A stretch of DNA of 64,000 nucleotides from Vitreoscilla stercoraria DSM 513 (GCF_000382305.1 NZ_KB908021.1:62001-126000); one strand, 5' to 3'. Counted from the stretch's first letter, positions 17,350-25,440 are shown. Numbers and translations: made by a program. The notes: a model not told the origin generated them from the sequence alone.

Positions 17350-17555
17350 GATACGCCACCGCCTCAGTGCAAACCATCAAAGCTACCAGCTTTATTCTTG
17401 CCTTTATTACCGCCTTTTTGCTTGCTGAATGTATGCAAGTGGCTTATAAAAACAGCCCTTATCCAAGCCAAGCCCATCAAGGGCAAGTGTTGAAAAAGTC
17501 TGTTTCATTCAATGAGCCACAAAACCAGCCGCAACAGCCGCAACAAGGGGAATAA
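17346..17555 (+). CDS. Small membrane protein with proline/glutamine-rich tail
   Basis: The 69-residue protein has one hydrophobic segment (TSFILAFITAFLLAECMQV, about 14-32) and a C-terminal tail rich in Pro and Gln. No family is recognised. It is coupled to the MazG-like gene by an ATGA overlap and is 2 bases from the next gene. Confidence 0.6.
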   Translation: MRYATASVQTIKATSFILAFITAFLLAECMQVAYKNSPYPSQAHQGQVLKKSVSFNEPQNQPQQPQQGE

Positions 17556-17557
17556 TC

Positions 17558-17917
17558 ATGCAAGAAAATCAAATCAAACAACACAGCTATGAATTGCATT
17601 TTGATGGCTTAAGCACGTTTTTAAGCATTGCCAGCACCACGCTTGAGCAACGTCAAAAACAAGGTGAATTGTCTTTTGATGATGCCGTTAATTTGCAAAA
17701 TCAGGTACAGGCTACCTTGTTCACTTGGGGCGCAATGGCGGAGGCTTTCGCCACTGAGCAAGTGGCAGAATCCGTACCCAGTCAAGGCTGTGCCAGTGCT
17801 TTGCTTTTGACTGCCAAAATGATGCAACAAATGGCAACCATTGGCGAAACCTTAAGCCATGTAACGCAAGTGAAGCGAACGCCAAAGCCTAACGCCAGCA
17901 CCACACAAGCGGCATAA
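17558..17917 (+). CDS. Satellite protein of unknown function
   Basis: The 119-residue protein is predicted helical and acidic in its first half (LSIASTTLEQRQKQ) with a Thr/Pro/Ala tail. I recognise no domain. Spacing of 2 bases from the previous gene places it in the same operon. Confidence 0.6.
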   Translation: MQENQIKQHSYELHFDGLSTFLSIASTTLEQRQKQGELSFDDAVNLQNQVQATLFTWGAMAEAFATEQVAESVPSQGCASALLLTAKMMQQMATIGETLSHVTQVKRTPKPNASTTQAA

Positions 17918-18016
17918 CACCGCCTTAAATTCCCTTTATCAAATCAACTAGCCAATGCCTTAAAACGGCATAGGCTGGATTGTTGTAGCCTTTTTTTGGG
18001 CAAAGGAGCATTACAG

Positions 18017-18271
18017 ATGCAAAACGAACATGACAACAATGCCATTCCTGAACGCTTAATGCCGTTTCTTGATGCGGTGCAAACAGATGCCATACACGGC
18101 AAACCATACAGCCAATTGCGCCATGTCAAGGAGGTGATTGTAGAGGCTTTGGCATTGGGTTTAGTGGATGTTTTTGATTCTCGTGGCTCGCATGGCATTG
18201 TCTTTACCTACACAGGACATACACGTTACAGCCAGCAAGTCATTGCAAACATGACAAATCCGAACAAATAA
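18017..18271 (+). CDS. Small satellite protein of unknown function
   Basis: The ATG at 18017 follows AAAGGAG by 8 bases and gives 84 residues starting MQNEHDNN. It may be a small winged-helix protein (LRHVKEVIVEALALGLVDVF followed by a beta hairpin IVFTYTGHTRY), but that is only suggested. It is followed by a weak GC hairpin at 18279-18298. Confidence 0.6.
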   Translation: MQNEHDNNAIPERLMPFLDAVQTDAIHGKPYSQLRHVKEVIVEALALGLVDVFDSRGSHGIVFTYTGHTRYSQQVIANMTNPNK

Positions 18272-18278
18272 GCACCAC

Positions 18279-18298
18279 AAGCCGCCTTTGTGCGGCTT
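18279..18298 (+). terminator. Weak hairpin before the primase gene
   Basis: AAGCCGC and GCGGCTT arms with a 6-base loop, followed by TTTATT. It argues for starting the primase at 18320 rather than further upstream. Confidence 0.5.
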
Positions 18299-18319
18299 TA
18301 TTCACTGATTGGAATCAAG

Positions 18320-19363
18320 ATGATTGATTTTAAAGACATAGCGCACCATGCCATAGGGCAATGGCATTACGTTTTAACCGCTTTGGGCGTACCAGCCCAA
18401 TCATTGACCAACAAGCACCAGCCTTGCCCAGCTTGCGGTGGCAAAGACCGTTTTCGCTTCGATGATAAGCAAGGAAAAGGCACATTCATTTGTAGCCATA
18501 TGGACGGTTTGGGCGGTGATGGCTTTGCATTGGTGCAGCATGTTTATGGTTGCGATATTAAAGAGGCTATGCGCCTTGTTGCTGGCGTTTTGGGCATGAC
18601 TGAGGCAAACCCATTGCCCGAACGCAAAACGCCACCACAGCCACCACAGCAGCCCCAAAAAGACCATTTAGCCAGCTTATGCCGTTTATGGGCTAAGGCA
18701 GAGGCAAACCAACACCACACAGGTATTAAAACCTACTTACAAGGGCGTGGCTTGGATGTGGCTGCCATTGCGCCAGCATTGGGCAATTTGGGCTTTGTAG
18801 AGGCATTGGACTATTGGGAAAGTGACCAAAACGGGCAAAACCATTTTATTGGGCAATTCCCTGCCATTGTTGCCAAGTTTGAGAGCGTGGACGGTCAATT
18901 AACGGGCTTACACCGTACTTACCTAAACAGCGATCATACCGCCAAGTTAAACATGCCTAATCCATTTTTTACAGGACGCTTGTTAAACCCTAAAAAGATG
19001 ATGGCAAGGTTTTCAGGCAGCAACAAAGGAGCAGCCATTCACTTGACCCCAGCCGATAACAGGCTGGCAGTGTGTGAGGGTATCGAAAACGCCACCGCCG
19101 TGTACCAATTGACCAAATTACCCGTGTGGGCGTGTGGGGCTGCCAATGGTATGGCAAGCATGGCAATACCTGACACGGTAAAGGAGCTTTTTATTTTTGC
19201 TGATACTGATGCCAATCAAACAGGCATTAAGGCAGCAAGAGAATTACAAAAGCGAGCATTAAGGCAAGGTATCAAGGTGCGATTGTGGGAAAGCGGCATT
19301 AATGGCATGGATGTATTGGACATGCTGGACACGGTGAAGAAATTACAAGAGGCACAGCAATGA
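18320..19363 (+). CDS. Satellite primase with zinc-binding and toprim domains
   Basis: From the ATG at 18320 the protein is 347 residues. The N terminus has a P4-type primase zinc ribbon (CPACGGKDRFRF, then FICSHMDGLGGDGFALV). The C-terminal half has a toprim domain: LAVCEGIENATAV with the catalytic Glu, LFIFADTDANQTGIKAA with the DxD metal site. It would lay primers for replication of the element together with the next gene, to which it is coupled by an ATGA overlap. An uptake-like word lies at 18970-18981. Confidence 0.9.
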   Translation: MIDFKDIAHHAIGQWHYVLTALGVPAQSLTNKHQPCPACGGKDRFRFDDKQGKGTFICSHMDGLGGDGFALVQHVYGCDIKEAMRLVAGVLGMTEANPLPERKTPPQPPQQPQKDHLASLCRLWAKAEANQHHTGIKTYLQGRGLDVAAIAPALGNLGFVEALDYWESDQNGQNHFIGQFPAIVAKFESVDGQLTGLHRTYLNSDHTAKLNMPNPFFTGRLLNPKKMMARFSGSNKGAAIHLTPADNRLAVCEGIENATAVYQLTKLPVWACGAANGMASMAIPDTVKELFIFADTDANQTGIKAARELQKRALRQGIKVRLWESGINGMDVLDMLDTVKKLQEAQQ

Positions 19364-21147
19364 GCGAACACTTAGAACATGACTTTGTGGCAGAGGCTTT
19401 GCAAGGTGTCATTGACATTGAAAAACAGCCAGCCAATGACTTAAAGCCATACATAGACAACACCAAAAGCGGCGTGTTTTATGTCACAAGACAGCAAGAC
19501 AAGGACACAGGCGAAGTACAAGAAAAGCGTATGCCACTGTCTAGCAGCTTTGAACACTTGGGTGGTGGCTTGGATGAACACGGCAATCATTACGCTGTTT
19601 TGGAACGTCCCCGACACTATGGCAGCCCATCTAAAACCATTGTTTTGCCTTTAGGGGATGTAGGCACAGGGCAAGGCTGGAAAGTCTTACAAAGCAATGG
19701 CGTAATGATTTATTCACAAAAAAGTAGCCGTGAAAAGTTAGCCGACCACATCCAAAAGGAAGCCTTAAAGGTAAGCCATGCAATCACTGACAAGGGCGGC
19801 TGGCATCATGACGGCAAAGCCTATATTTTGCCAAGCGGCGAAGTCATTACACCACTGGACAGCCTCAAGGTGATTTACAACGGTGACAAGAGCCAAGCGG
19901 CGGCATTTGCGACCAAAGGCACGTTACAAAGCTGGAATGATGCCATTGGTCAATATGTAACAGGCAATAGTCGTTTGTGTTTGGCAGTGGGTACAGCATT
20001 GGCAGCCCCATTGCTGCAATTGCTTGGGCTTGAAAGTGGCGGCTTTCATATCTTTGGTGATAGCTCGGACGGTAAAACCACAGCCGCAAAGGTGGCGTTA
20101 TCCATTTGGGCAAATCCGAATGATGCAAAGGTATCTTGGAACGGTACAGGTTATGCCTTTACCAACATAGCCAATAGCCGCAACGACAATTTCATGATGT
20201 TGGACGAAATAGGCGAAGCCAGCCCACAGGCGGTTTATTCGATGGCTTACAGCGTCCTAAATGGTACAGGCAAGGCACAAGGCAACAAGGACGGCGGCAA
20301 TAGAGCTGTTAAAAAATGGCGTGTGTTGGTGTTTTCCACAGGTGAAAAGAGCATAAGCGGCTATGTAGAGCGCAACGGGCGTTTTCAATGGCAAGCTGGA
20401 CAGGAAACCCGTTTACCGTCCATTCCTGCCAATGCTGGCAAAGGCTTGGGCGTGTTTGATACCTTGCACAGCTTTGGCACTGGCAAAGACATGGCGGAAC
20501 ACTTGAATGATGCCGTATTGCACAATTATGGCGGTGCTGGCGTGGCGTTTGTTGAGTACATTTTGCAGCATAGCGACCTTGTGACCGAATTAGCCAGGCA
20601 ATATACCGACACATTCAAAGCCACACTGCCAAACATGGGTAATCAAGCTGGGCGCATTGCAAACCGCTTTGCATTGGTGGCAGCTACCTTGATGCTGGCG
20701 ATTGATGCCAAACTATTGCCCATGAACCATGATGATGCCATGCAAAGCATTAAACAGTGTTTAAACGATTGGATTGTAAGAAGTGGCACAGGCAACTATG
20801 AAGAAAAGCGCATCATAGAGCAAGCAACCGTGTTTTTTGAGCAAGCGGCATACAATCGTTTTGTATCACTGAACAAAGCCAGCAGCCACGAACATACACC
20901 GCCTAATTTTGCTGGCTTAAGAGAGGAACGAGGCGAACAAGCCCCCATGTATTACGTTTTAACAGGTGTATTTGATGCTGAAATCAGCCAAGACTTTGAC
21001 CGCCACAAGGTGGTAACTGTACTGGACGGCATAGGCTGGCTGATTGTGCCAAAAGGAAAACATAAAACAACGCTTAAAAGATTTAATGGCGAAGTGAAGC
21101 GTTACTTTGTATTTTTGGGTTCTGTACCGCCCGACCATGAAGAATAA
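19360..21147 (+). CDS. DUF927 domain protein, probable replicative helicase
   Basis: The 595-residue protein matches DUF927-type ATPases found next to toprim primases in satellites and islands. Visible are the P loop GDSSDGKTTAA near residue 232, the Walker B-like NFMMLDEIGEA, and SGYVERNGRFQWQAGQETRLP. It probably unwinds DNA at the element's origin. The iteron array that follows the gene (21154-22032) is a natural candidate for that origin. It is coupled to the primase and followed by a hairpin terminator. Confidence 0.85.
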   Translation: MSEHLEHDFVAEALQGVIDIEKQPANDLKPYIDNTKSGVFYVTRQQDKDTGEVQEKRMPLSSSFEHLGGGLDEHGNHYAVLERPRHYGSPSKTIVLPLGDVGTGQGWKVLQSNGVMIYSQKSSREKLADHIQKEALKVSHAITDKGGWHHDGKAYILPSGEVITPLDSLKVIYNGDKSQAAAFATKGTLQSWNDAIGQYVTGNSRLCLAVGTALAAPLLQLLGLESGGFHIFGDSSDGKTTAAKVALSIWANPNDAKVSWNGTGYAFTNIANSRNDNFMMLDEIGEASPQAVYSMAYSVLNGTGKAQGNKDGGNRAVKKWRVLVFSTGEKSISGYVERNGRFQWQAGQETRLPSIPANAGKGLGVFDTLHSFGTGKDMAEHLNDAVLHNYGGAGVAFVEYILQHSDLVTELARQYTDTFKATLPNMGNQAGRIANRFALVAATLMLAIDAKLLPMNHDDAMQSIKQCLNDWIVRSGTGNYEEKRIIEQATVFFEQAAYNRFVSLNKASSHEHTPPNFAGLREERGEQAPMYYVLTGVFDAEISQDFDRHKVVTVLDGIGWLIVPKGKHKTTLKRFNGEVKRYFVFLGSVPPDHEE

Positions 21148-21153
21148 AACAAG

Positions 21154-21606
21154 CAACCGTCCACAATGGGCGGTTTTTTATTGCCGACTGTTTGCCGTCA
21201 ATCAATCCTACATATGCGTAAAAAGTGGTGGTTACAGTGGTTACAGTGGTTACACATTACCAAATAATAAATAATATCAATATGTATCAATTGTTTAGTG
21301 ATTTGTATTATTTTTCTGATGACTGTATGAGTGGTTACACAGTGGTTACACAGTGGTTACACAGTGGTTACAAGTTTGGTAAATGTACCCACTAAAATGA
21401 AAGTGTACCCACTAAATTAAAATGAGTGGGTACACCTAAATCCTTTACTGGTAAGGCTTACAGCATGGTGTACCCACTGTACCCAGTGTACCCACCACTT
21501 TTTTACACATATGCACATCATTGTAAAATTGACCGCCATTGATTCGACCCACTGGCAAGAGATAGCACCGATCAAAACAGCACCATGCTGACATAGCCAA
21601 AACAAT
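21154..21606. repeat. Iteron array, unit 1 (candidate origin)
   Basis: The unit begins with a hairpin (CAACCGTCCACAATGGGCGG then T6) and a conserved lead-in to GCGTAAAAAGTGGTGG. Direct iterons GTGGTTACA follow (three near 21226-21256 and four near 21330-21372), then an AT-rich spacer. After that come iterons of a second type, GTACCCACT (that is GTGGGTAC on the other strand), at 21388-21500, and ACCACTTTTTTACAC. It is repeated by unit 2 with the two iteron types exchanged. Confidence 0.8.
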
Positions 21607-22032
21607 CAACCGTCCACAATGGGCGGTTTTTTGTTGTCTACTGTTTGCCGTTAAATAATGTTACACATGCGTAAAAAGTGGTGGGTACACTGGGTACAGT
21701 GGGTACACCTTAACAAATAATAATAAATATCCATATATATCAATATATTGAAGATAGGTATTATTTTTTCATTGACTGAATAAGTGGGTACAGTGTGGGT
21801 ACACAGTGGGTACGTTTAAGCCAAGTGTAACCACTAAACTGAAAATGTAACCACTAAATTAAAATCAGTGGTTACAGCTAAATCCTTTACTGGCAAGGCT
21901 TTCAGCGTGGTGTAACCACTGTAACCACTGTAACCACCACTTTTTTACACATATGCACATCATTGTAAAATTGACCGCCATTGATTTGACCAACTGGCAA
22001 GAGATAGCACCGACCAAAACAGCACCATGCTG
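21607..22032. repeat. Iteron array, unit 2 (candidate origin)
   Basis: A diverged tandem copy of unit 1. Here the forward iterons are GTGGGTAC (21680-21715 and 21783-21812) and the reverse ones are GTAACCACT (21827-21935). Units 1 and 2 together form a nested palindrome: GGTTAC forward, GGGTAC reverse, GGGTAC forward, GGTTAC reverse. Flanks such as ACTGGCAAGAGATAGCACCG are nearly identical in both units. No reading frame is convincing here. Confidence 0.8.
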
Positions 22033-22266
22033 GAATGTTTACAGGACACTTAAGCCATGGACGAAATAAGCCGCATACAGGCGATTTAAGGTAAAACAAT
22101 GGCAAAGTACCCTTGAGCCAGTAAAACGCCTCTTGTGGCTGGAAATAGTCCCTACAATGGCATTGCACTACCGCCAGTCATTGACCAAAACACCACCACA
22201 CTGGCACAATCCAAACACTGGAAAAATGACGTAAAAGCCACAAAAATACAGTGACAATAAAAAAAT

Positions 22267-22286
22267 GTTGGTGCTTTTGTTGGTGC
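22267..22286 (+). repeat. Right-end copy of the GTTGGTGC direct repeat
   Basis: GTTGGTGCTTTTGTTGGTGC, identical to 12785-12804, about 55 bases inside the right attachment site. Likely an integrase arm site. Confidence 0.5.
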
Positions 22287-22339
22287 TTTAAATTTAAGAA
22301 ATATTAAAACATATGTATATCAATGCTTTTAATGCTTAA

Positions 22340-22361
22340 TTCGTGCCTCTCCATCGCACCA
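22340..22361 (+). other. Probable attR, degenerate copy of the tRNA-Leu 3' end
   Basis: TTCG then CTCTCCATCGCACCA resembles the tRNA-Leu end (one base deleted in CCATCCGC and the three bases after TTCG changed). The degeneracy may mean that this end derives from a tRNA variant brought in by the element or that the element can no longer excise cleanly. Confidence 0.55.
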
Positions 22362-22368
22362 AAAACTT

Positions 22369-22403
22369 AAAAATGCACTCACTTAAAACTGAGTGCATTT
22401 TTG
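22369..22403 (+). terminator. Hairpin terminator just outside attR
   Basis: AAATGCACTCA and TGAGTGCATTT arms, 8-base loop, then TTGTTTT. It may be the original terminator of the tRNA region from before integration. Confidence 0.7.
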
Positions 22404-22516
22404 TTTTATCTTTTAAAATCAATAGTATAATCAATAAATCAGATGTTTAGGCAATCTCTGAAATTAATGCCATTTTAGGTATTTTTTGTTTTAATTTGTT
22501 CTCTTTTGTTATTCGG

Positions 22517-22547
22517 TTGCATCAAATTTGCATCAGGTTTTGCATCA
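22517..22547 (+). repeat. Three TTGCATCA repeats beyond attR
   Basis: TTGCATCA occurs at 22517, 22528 and 22540. The spacing resembles the paired arm-type repeats near integrase genes and may be a relic of another tRNA-targeted element whose integrase is gone. Confidence 0.4.
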
Positions 22548-22565
22548 GCAATTTTAATTTTTTTA

Positions 22566-22703
22566 TGTAAACGGAAAAACGTCTTGTCACACTTAGTGTA
22601 ATCGTTTTGTCACTCTAAAATCTAGCCTTGTGACTGTAAACGGAAAAACGTCTTGTCACACTTAGTGTAATCGTTTTGTCACTCTAAAATCTAGCCTTGT
22701 GAC
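22566..22703. repeat. Perfect 69-bp tandem duplication at the prophage end
   Basis: Positions 22566-22634 and 22635-22703 are identical. Each copy contains GTCTTGTCAC and TAATCGTTTTGTCAC, the inverse of the GTGACAAAACGATTA motif. The second copy runs into a direct version, TGTGACAAAATGATTAC (22698-22714). This is a plausible right end of the Mu-like prophage with several transposase sites; the exact terminal TG could be at 22566, 22597, 22635 or 22666. Confidence 0.8.
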
Positions 22704-22785
22704 AAAATGATTACTCCAAATCAGCACTATTATTACCCAAATACCTTCACCAATATTCAACTTTTAAATCGCTTTTAATGGCCAT

Positions 22786-23502
22786 TTAATCCATATTGCA
22801 CAAACGCTGTAATGGCTGTTGCTTTGCACCTTGTACGGCCTGATGCAATTGAGCACCTTCACCCTCGCTTAAACCATTATAAAAATCACGTTCTGCTTGC
22901 TCTTTAATTTGAGTGGTGGCGTTTTTGGTTGTTGGTGCTTTAGATTTGAGGTTTGGATATTTCTGTTTCATATATAAATCAAGCGTTTCTTGCTCTTCTA
23001 CTGTACCTGCAAAGCTTGTAATCAAGTGATTAACGCCTTGTACCCAACCCAAGCTGAATTCATCAAGCCGATACATCAGATTTTTTTGAACACGAACACG
23101 CTTTAATGCAGTATTTTTGTACTCGCTACGTGCGGCACGCAATTGGCGTGATAAGACATCAAATGCATATGTGGCCAGTTCAGGACGCTCTCCTAAGCCT
23201 ACAAAATGAACCTTAGATTTAGCTTGATGTGTCTTGAAACACCAAGCCTTATCAATGTAATAACGACATCCAAAAGCCTTGCCACACATTTGCACCAATA
23301 AGGCTTGCCAAGGACTTGGTCTATATGTAAATGGCTTGTGTTGCTCATTTATTTGAAAACAATCAACATCATGCTCTGTCAGCTCAAAGTCCCGCATTAA
23401 GGCCTGCGCTTGCTTCAAAGCTTGTGCCGCTTCATGTTCATTTGATGATTTGGACAATGCTAAACATTTTTTGATTTTGGAGAGTACTTTTTGCTTGTCC
23501 AT
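22786..23502 (-). CDS. DUF2786 domain protein
   Basis: The 238-residue protein starts with the DUF2786 signature (KVLSKIKKCLALSKSSNEHEAAQALKQAQALM) and continues with ALLVQMCGKAFGCRYYI and LATYAFDVLSRQLRAARSEY. DUF2786 proteins are frequent in phages and islands; their role is unknown, perhaps nucleic-acid binding. It is the last minus-strand gene at the right end of the prophage. The start follows AAAGGGAAA. Confidence 0.8.
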   Translation of the reverse strand: MDKQKVLSKIKKCLALSKSSNEHEAAQALKQAQALMRDFELTEHDVDCFQINEQHKPFTYRPSPWQALLVQMCGKAFGCRYYIDKAWCFKTHQAKSKVHFVGLGERPELATYAFDVLSRQLRAARSEYKNTALKRVRVQKNLMYRLDEFSLGWVQGVNHLITSFAGTVEEQETLDLYMKQKYPNLKSKAPTTKNATTQIKEQAERDFYNGLSEGEGAQLHQAVQGAKQQPLQRLCNMD

Positions 23503-23625
23503 TTAACCAATTTCCCTTTTTGTAATATTTTTTATTATAAAACGAGTATTTTTGATAAAAAATAACGCAATTGCATAATATGTCGTTAACATAGCAGTTT
23601 TTAATTCAAGCCACTAAATATACTC

Positions 23626-24519
23626 ATGACCACCGAACTGTTTGAAACTGAAAAATATACCTTTGCTATTTCCTACGATGCTAGTGATAGAGATTTAAAC
23701 GTACATCGCATAGATGCCAAGACTTTAGGTAAATCTATTGAAAGTATGGCTATATTGATTGAAAAAGCGGATGAAATTATTCATGGCAATTCAAATAGTA
23801 TGCATTTATATGTTTCTGCTCCAGCTCAACCTGGTTCACTTCTAGTCGAATTTATTTTAGAAGTATTAAATCCGATTAATGCTGAAAGAGTTCTTACCGC
23901 TTTACAAATTATGGCAGTCGGTGCGCCAATAGGGCGTGGTGTATTTTCTGCTTTAAAAAAAATTAATAACGAAGAAATTATAGAAATTCATACTCAGAGT
24001 AACCAAAAACAGACAGATATCAAATTGGCCAATGGTGAAGTAGTAAAATTAGATAATGATGTAGCACAATTAGCACTATCACCAGTTATTCGTAGTAATA
24101 TTAAACAAATAGTGTCCCAACCTTTAAACCATAGGCCTATGGCATCCTTCACCATCTTACCAATTTCATCCGATCAAAAAAATATTGATATTGTTAAATT
24201 TAACAACAGTGATATTGAAATAATCAGTAAAGTAAAAACAGTAATAACTCAACCTATCAAAGAAACTTTTGAAATAATTTCTCCTTTTGATAGGGTTGAT
24301 TTTAAAGGTAAATACGGTTGGAGAGTTACATTAAATGGTCAAAGTGTTAATGTATCTATTGAAGATACATATTTTTTAAAATTGATCAGTTCAAGAGAAA
24401 AAGCTTTTAAAAAAGATGATTTATTTAAGATTACAATAGAAAAAACTACTCATATTGATGGAATAGCTGAAAAAAATGTTAAGTACAAAGTAGTTCATGT
24501 TCAGGAAATAGAAAAATAA
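23626..24519 (+). CDS. Unknown protein, first gene of an AT-rich cargo operon
   Basis: The 297-residue protein lies opposite to the phage genes. It looks mostly beta/alpha and soluble: an N-terminal part ISYDASDRDLNVHRIDAKTLGKSIESMAILIEKAD, a hydrophobic amphipathic stretch around residues 85-115 (ILEVLNPINAERVLTALQIMAVGAPIG), and a charged C-terminal beta-rich part. No family is recognised. Its base composition is more AT-rich than the phage backbone, and it is followed by two small membrane-protein genes, the make-up of a moron or phage-exclusion cassette. That is inference. Confidence 0.65.
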   Translation: MTTELFETEKYTFAISYDASDRDLNVHRIDAKTLGKSIESMAILIEKADEIIHGNSNSMHLYVSAPAQPGSLLVEFILEVLNPINAERVLTALQIMAVGAPIGRGVFSALKKINNEEIIEIHTQSNQKQTDIKLANGEVVKLDNDVAQLALSPVIRSNIKQIVSQPLNHRPMASFTILPISSDQKNIDIVKFNNSDIEIISKVKTVITQPIKETFEIISPFDRVDFKGKYGWRVTLNGQSVNVSIEDTYFLKLISSREKAFKKDDLFKITIEKTTHIDGIAEKNVKYKVVHVQEIEK

Positions 24520-24539
24520 CAGATTTGAAATAAAATAAT

Positions 24540-24806
24540 ATGGATATTTTACAAAGTTTGTCTAGCTCAAACTTAAATGGTTGGTGGTTATTACTTGGGT
24601 TAATAATGATTTCTCCGACCATTTATCGCTTGTCAGAAATTCTGACAACGAGGGTTATTGCACGCTTTTTTAAGCCAAAAAAAAATCTTGTGATTAAACA
24701 TTTTCATGATGGCAAACTCGTGAGTACTACTATCTTAAAAGTCGATGTAAATGAGCCAATCATATTCAATCATAGTCCTGATAGTAGTGATAAGGATACA
24801 GATTGA
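24540..24806 (+). CDS. Small single-pass membrane protein of the cargo operon
   Basis: The 88-residue protein has one strong hydrophobic segment (GWWLLLGLIMISPTIYRL, about 14-31), a basic stretch RFFKPKKNLVIKH and an acidic tail. It starts 21 bases after the preceding gene and overlaps the next start (TGATG). Unknown function. Confidence 0.6.
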   Translation: MDILQSLSSSNLNGWWLLLGLIMISPTIYRLSEILTTRVIARFFKPKKNLVIKHFHDGKLVSTTILKVDVNEPIIFNHSPDSSDKDTD

Positions 24807-25195
24807 TGGATATAAAAAAATTATTAGAAAATCCAATGGTAGTATCTACCACAATATCTGGTATAGGAGCAGTCATTGTTGAAGCAACATTAGAAAGTCA
24901 TCCTGTAGCAAAAAAAATTATTAGTGCTTTACTAGGGCCTATATCAATTTTAATAAGCTTTGCTATAGCTTGGGCTGTTTCAAAATGCGCAACATTTACA
25001 TTAGAAGAACTCCAAGCCTTATCTATATTCGAACAACGTGAAAAAACAATTTTAGAGACTCTAGAAAAAAACCCTAAGCTCCTTACTAGTAAGACTAAAA
25101 AAGAATTAAGAAATGAATTAAACGAGATTGCTATTGCGAAAGCTAAAATTGGCAAAAAAAATACTACTGTTGAGTCCTTTAAAAAAACCTCTTAA
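24806..25195 (+). CDS. Membrane protein with basic coiled-coil tail, end of the cargo operon
   Basis: From the ATG at 24806 the protein has 129 residues: a hydrophobic segment (IISALLGPISILISFAIAWAVSKC) near 35-60 and a basic coiled-coil tail (TSKTKKELRNELNEIAIAKAKIGKK). Its start overlaps the previous stop and its own stop overlaps the stop of the convergent phage gene at 25192. Function unknown. Confidence 0.6.
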   Translation: MDIKKLLENPMVVSTTISGIGAVIVEATLESHPVAKKIISALLGPISILISFAIAWAVSKCATFTLEELQALSIFEQREKTILETLEKNPKLLTSKTKKELRNELNEIAIAKAKIGKKNTTVESFKKTS

Positions 25196-25419
25196 ACAGG
25201 CAAATCCACCACATCCACATCAGGCGCTTGGCCTGTAATCTTTCCCGTTCTCATGTCATAAAATACCATTTGGTTCACTTGGGCATTGCCTGTCAGAATG
25301 ACAGGGTGCCCGTTTTGCGTGGTGGCTTGGTAAGTGCCAACGCTGATTTGGGTGCTGATGCGAGCCACTGAGAGCTGTTCAGCCTCAAACAAGGATTCAA
25401 ATACCGATTTGATATTCAT
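25192..25419 (-). CDS. Small phage structural-region protein
   Basis: A 75-residue protein ending the tail operon. Content such as QISVGTYQATTQNGHPVILTG and FYDMRTGKITGQAPD suggests a small beta-rich accessory tail protein. No family recognised. It lies 21 bases downstream of the tail gene at 25441. Confidence 0.6.
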   Translation of the reverse strand: MNIKSVFESLFEAEQLSVARISTQISVGTYQATTQNGHPVILTGNAQVNQMVFYDMRTGKITGQAPDVDVVDLPV

Positions 25420-25440
25420 TTAAAAGCCTTTTAAACGTGT

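Larger units (their letters stand above)
12628..22361 (+). mobile_element. Integrative phage-satellite-like element in tRNA-Leu
   Basis: The element runs from the tRNA 3' end to a degenerate repeat of that end. All convincing genes are on the plus strand: integrase, AlpA, Gam, two Mor-like activators, several small proteins, MazG-like, toprim primase and DUF927 helicase, followed by an iteron array. No capsid, portal, terminase, tail or lysis gene is present, which is the P4/PICI-type satellite pattern. Unlike P4, it carries Mu-type regulatory and DNA-end-protection genes and sequence motifs shared with the Mu-like prophage next to it. Confidence 0.72.

Noticed and set aside
21154..22032. Possible CRISPR array
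   Set aside because: The repeats are 8-10 bases, irregularly spaced and in both orientations, with no unique spacers and no cas genes. They are iterons.
21417..22168. Minus-strand frames of 62 and 88 codons inside the iteron arrays
   Set aside because: Their translation simply mirrors the GGTTAC/GGGTAC iterons (VVTVVTVVT, VHWVQWVHH) and has no start signals.
22340..22361. Second tRNA gene
   Set aside because: Only the 3' end of a tRNA is present, with no D arm or anticodon arm; it is an attachment-site remnant.
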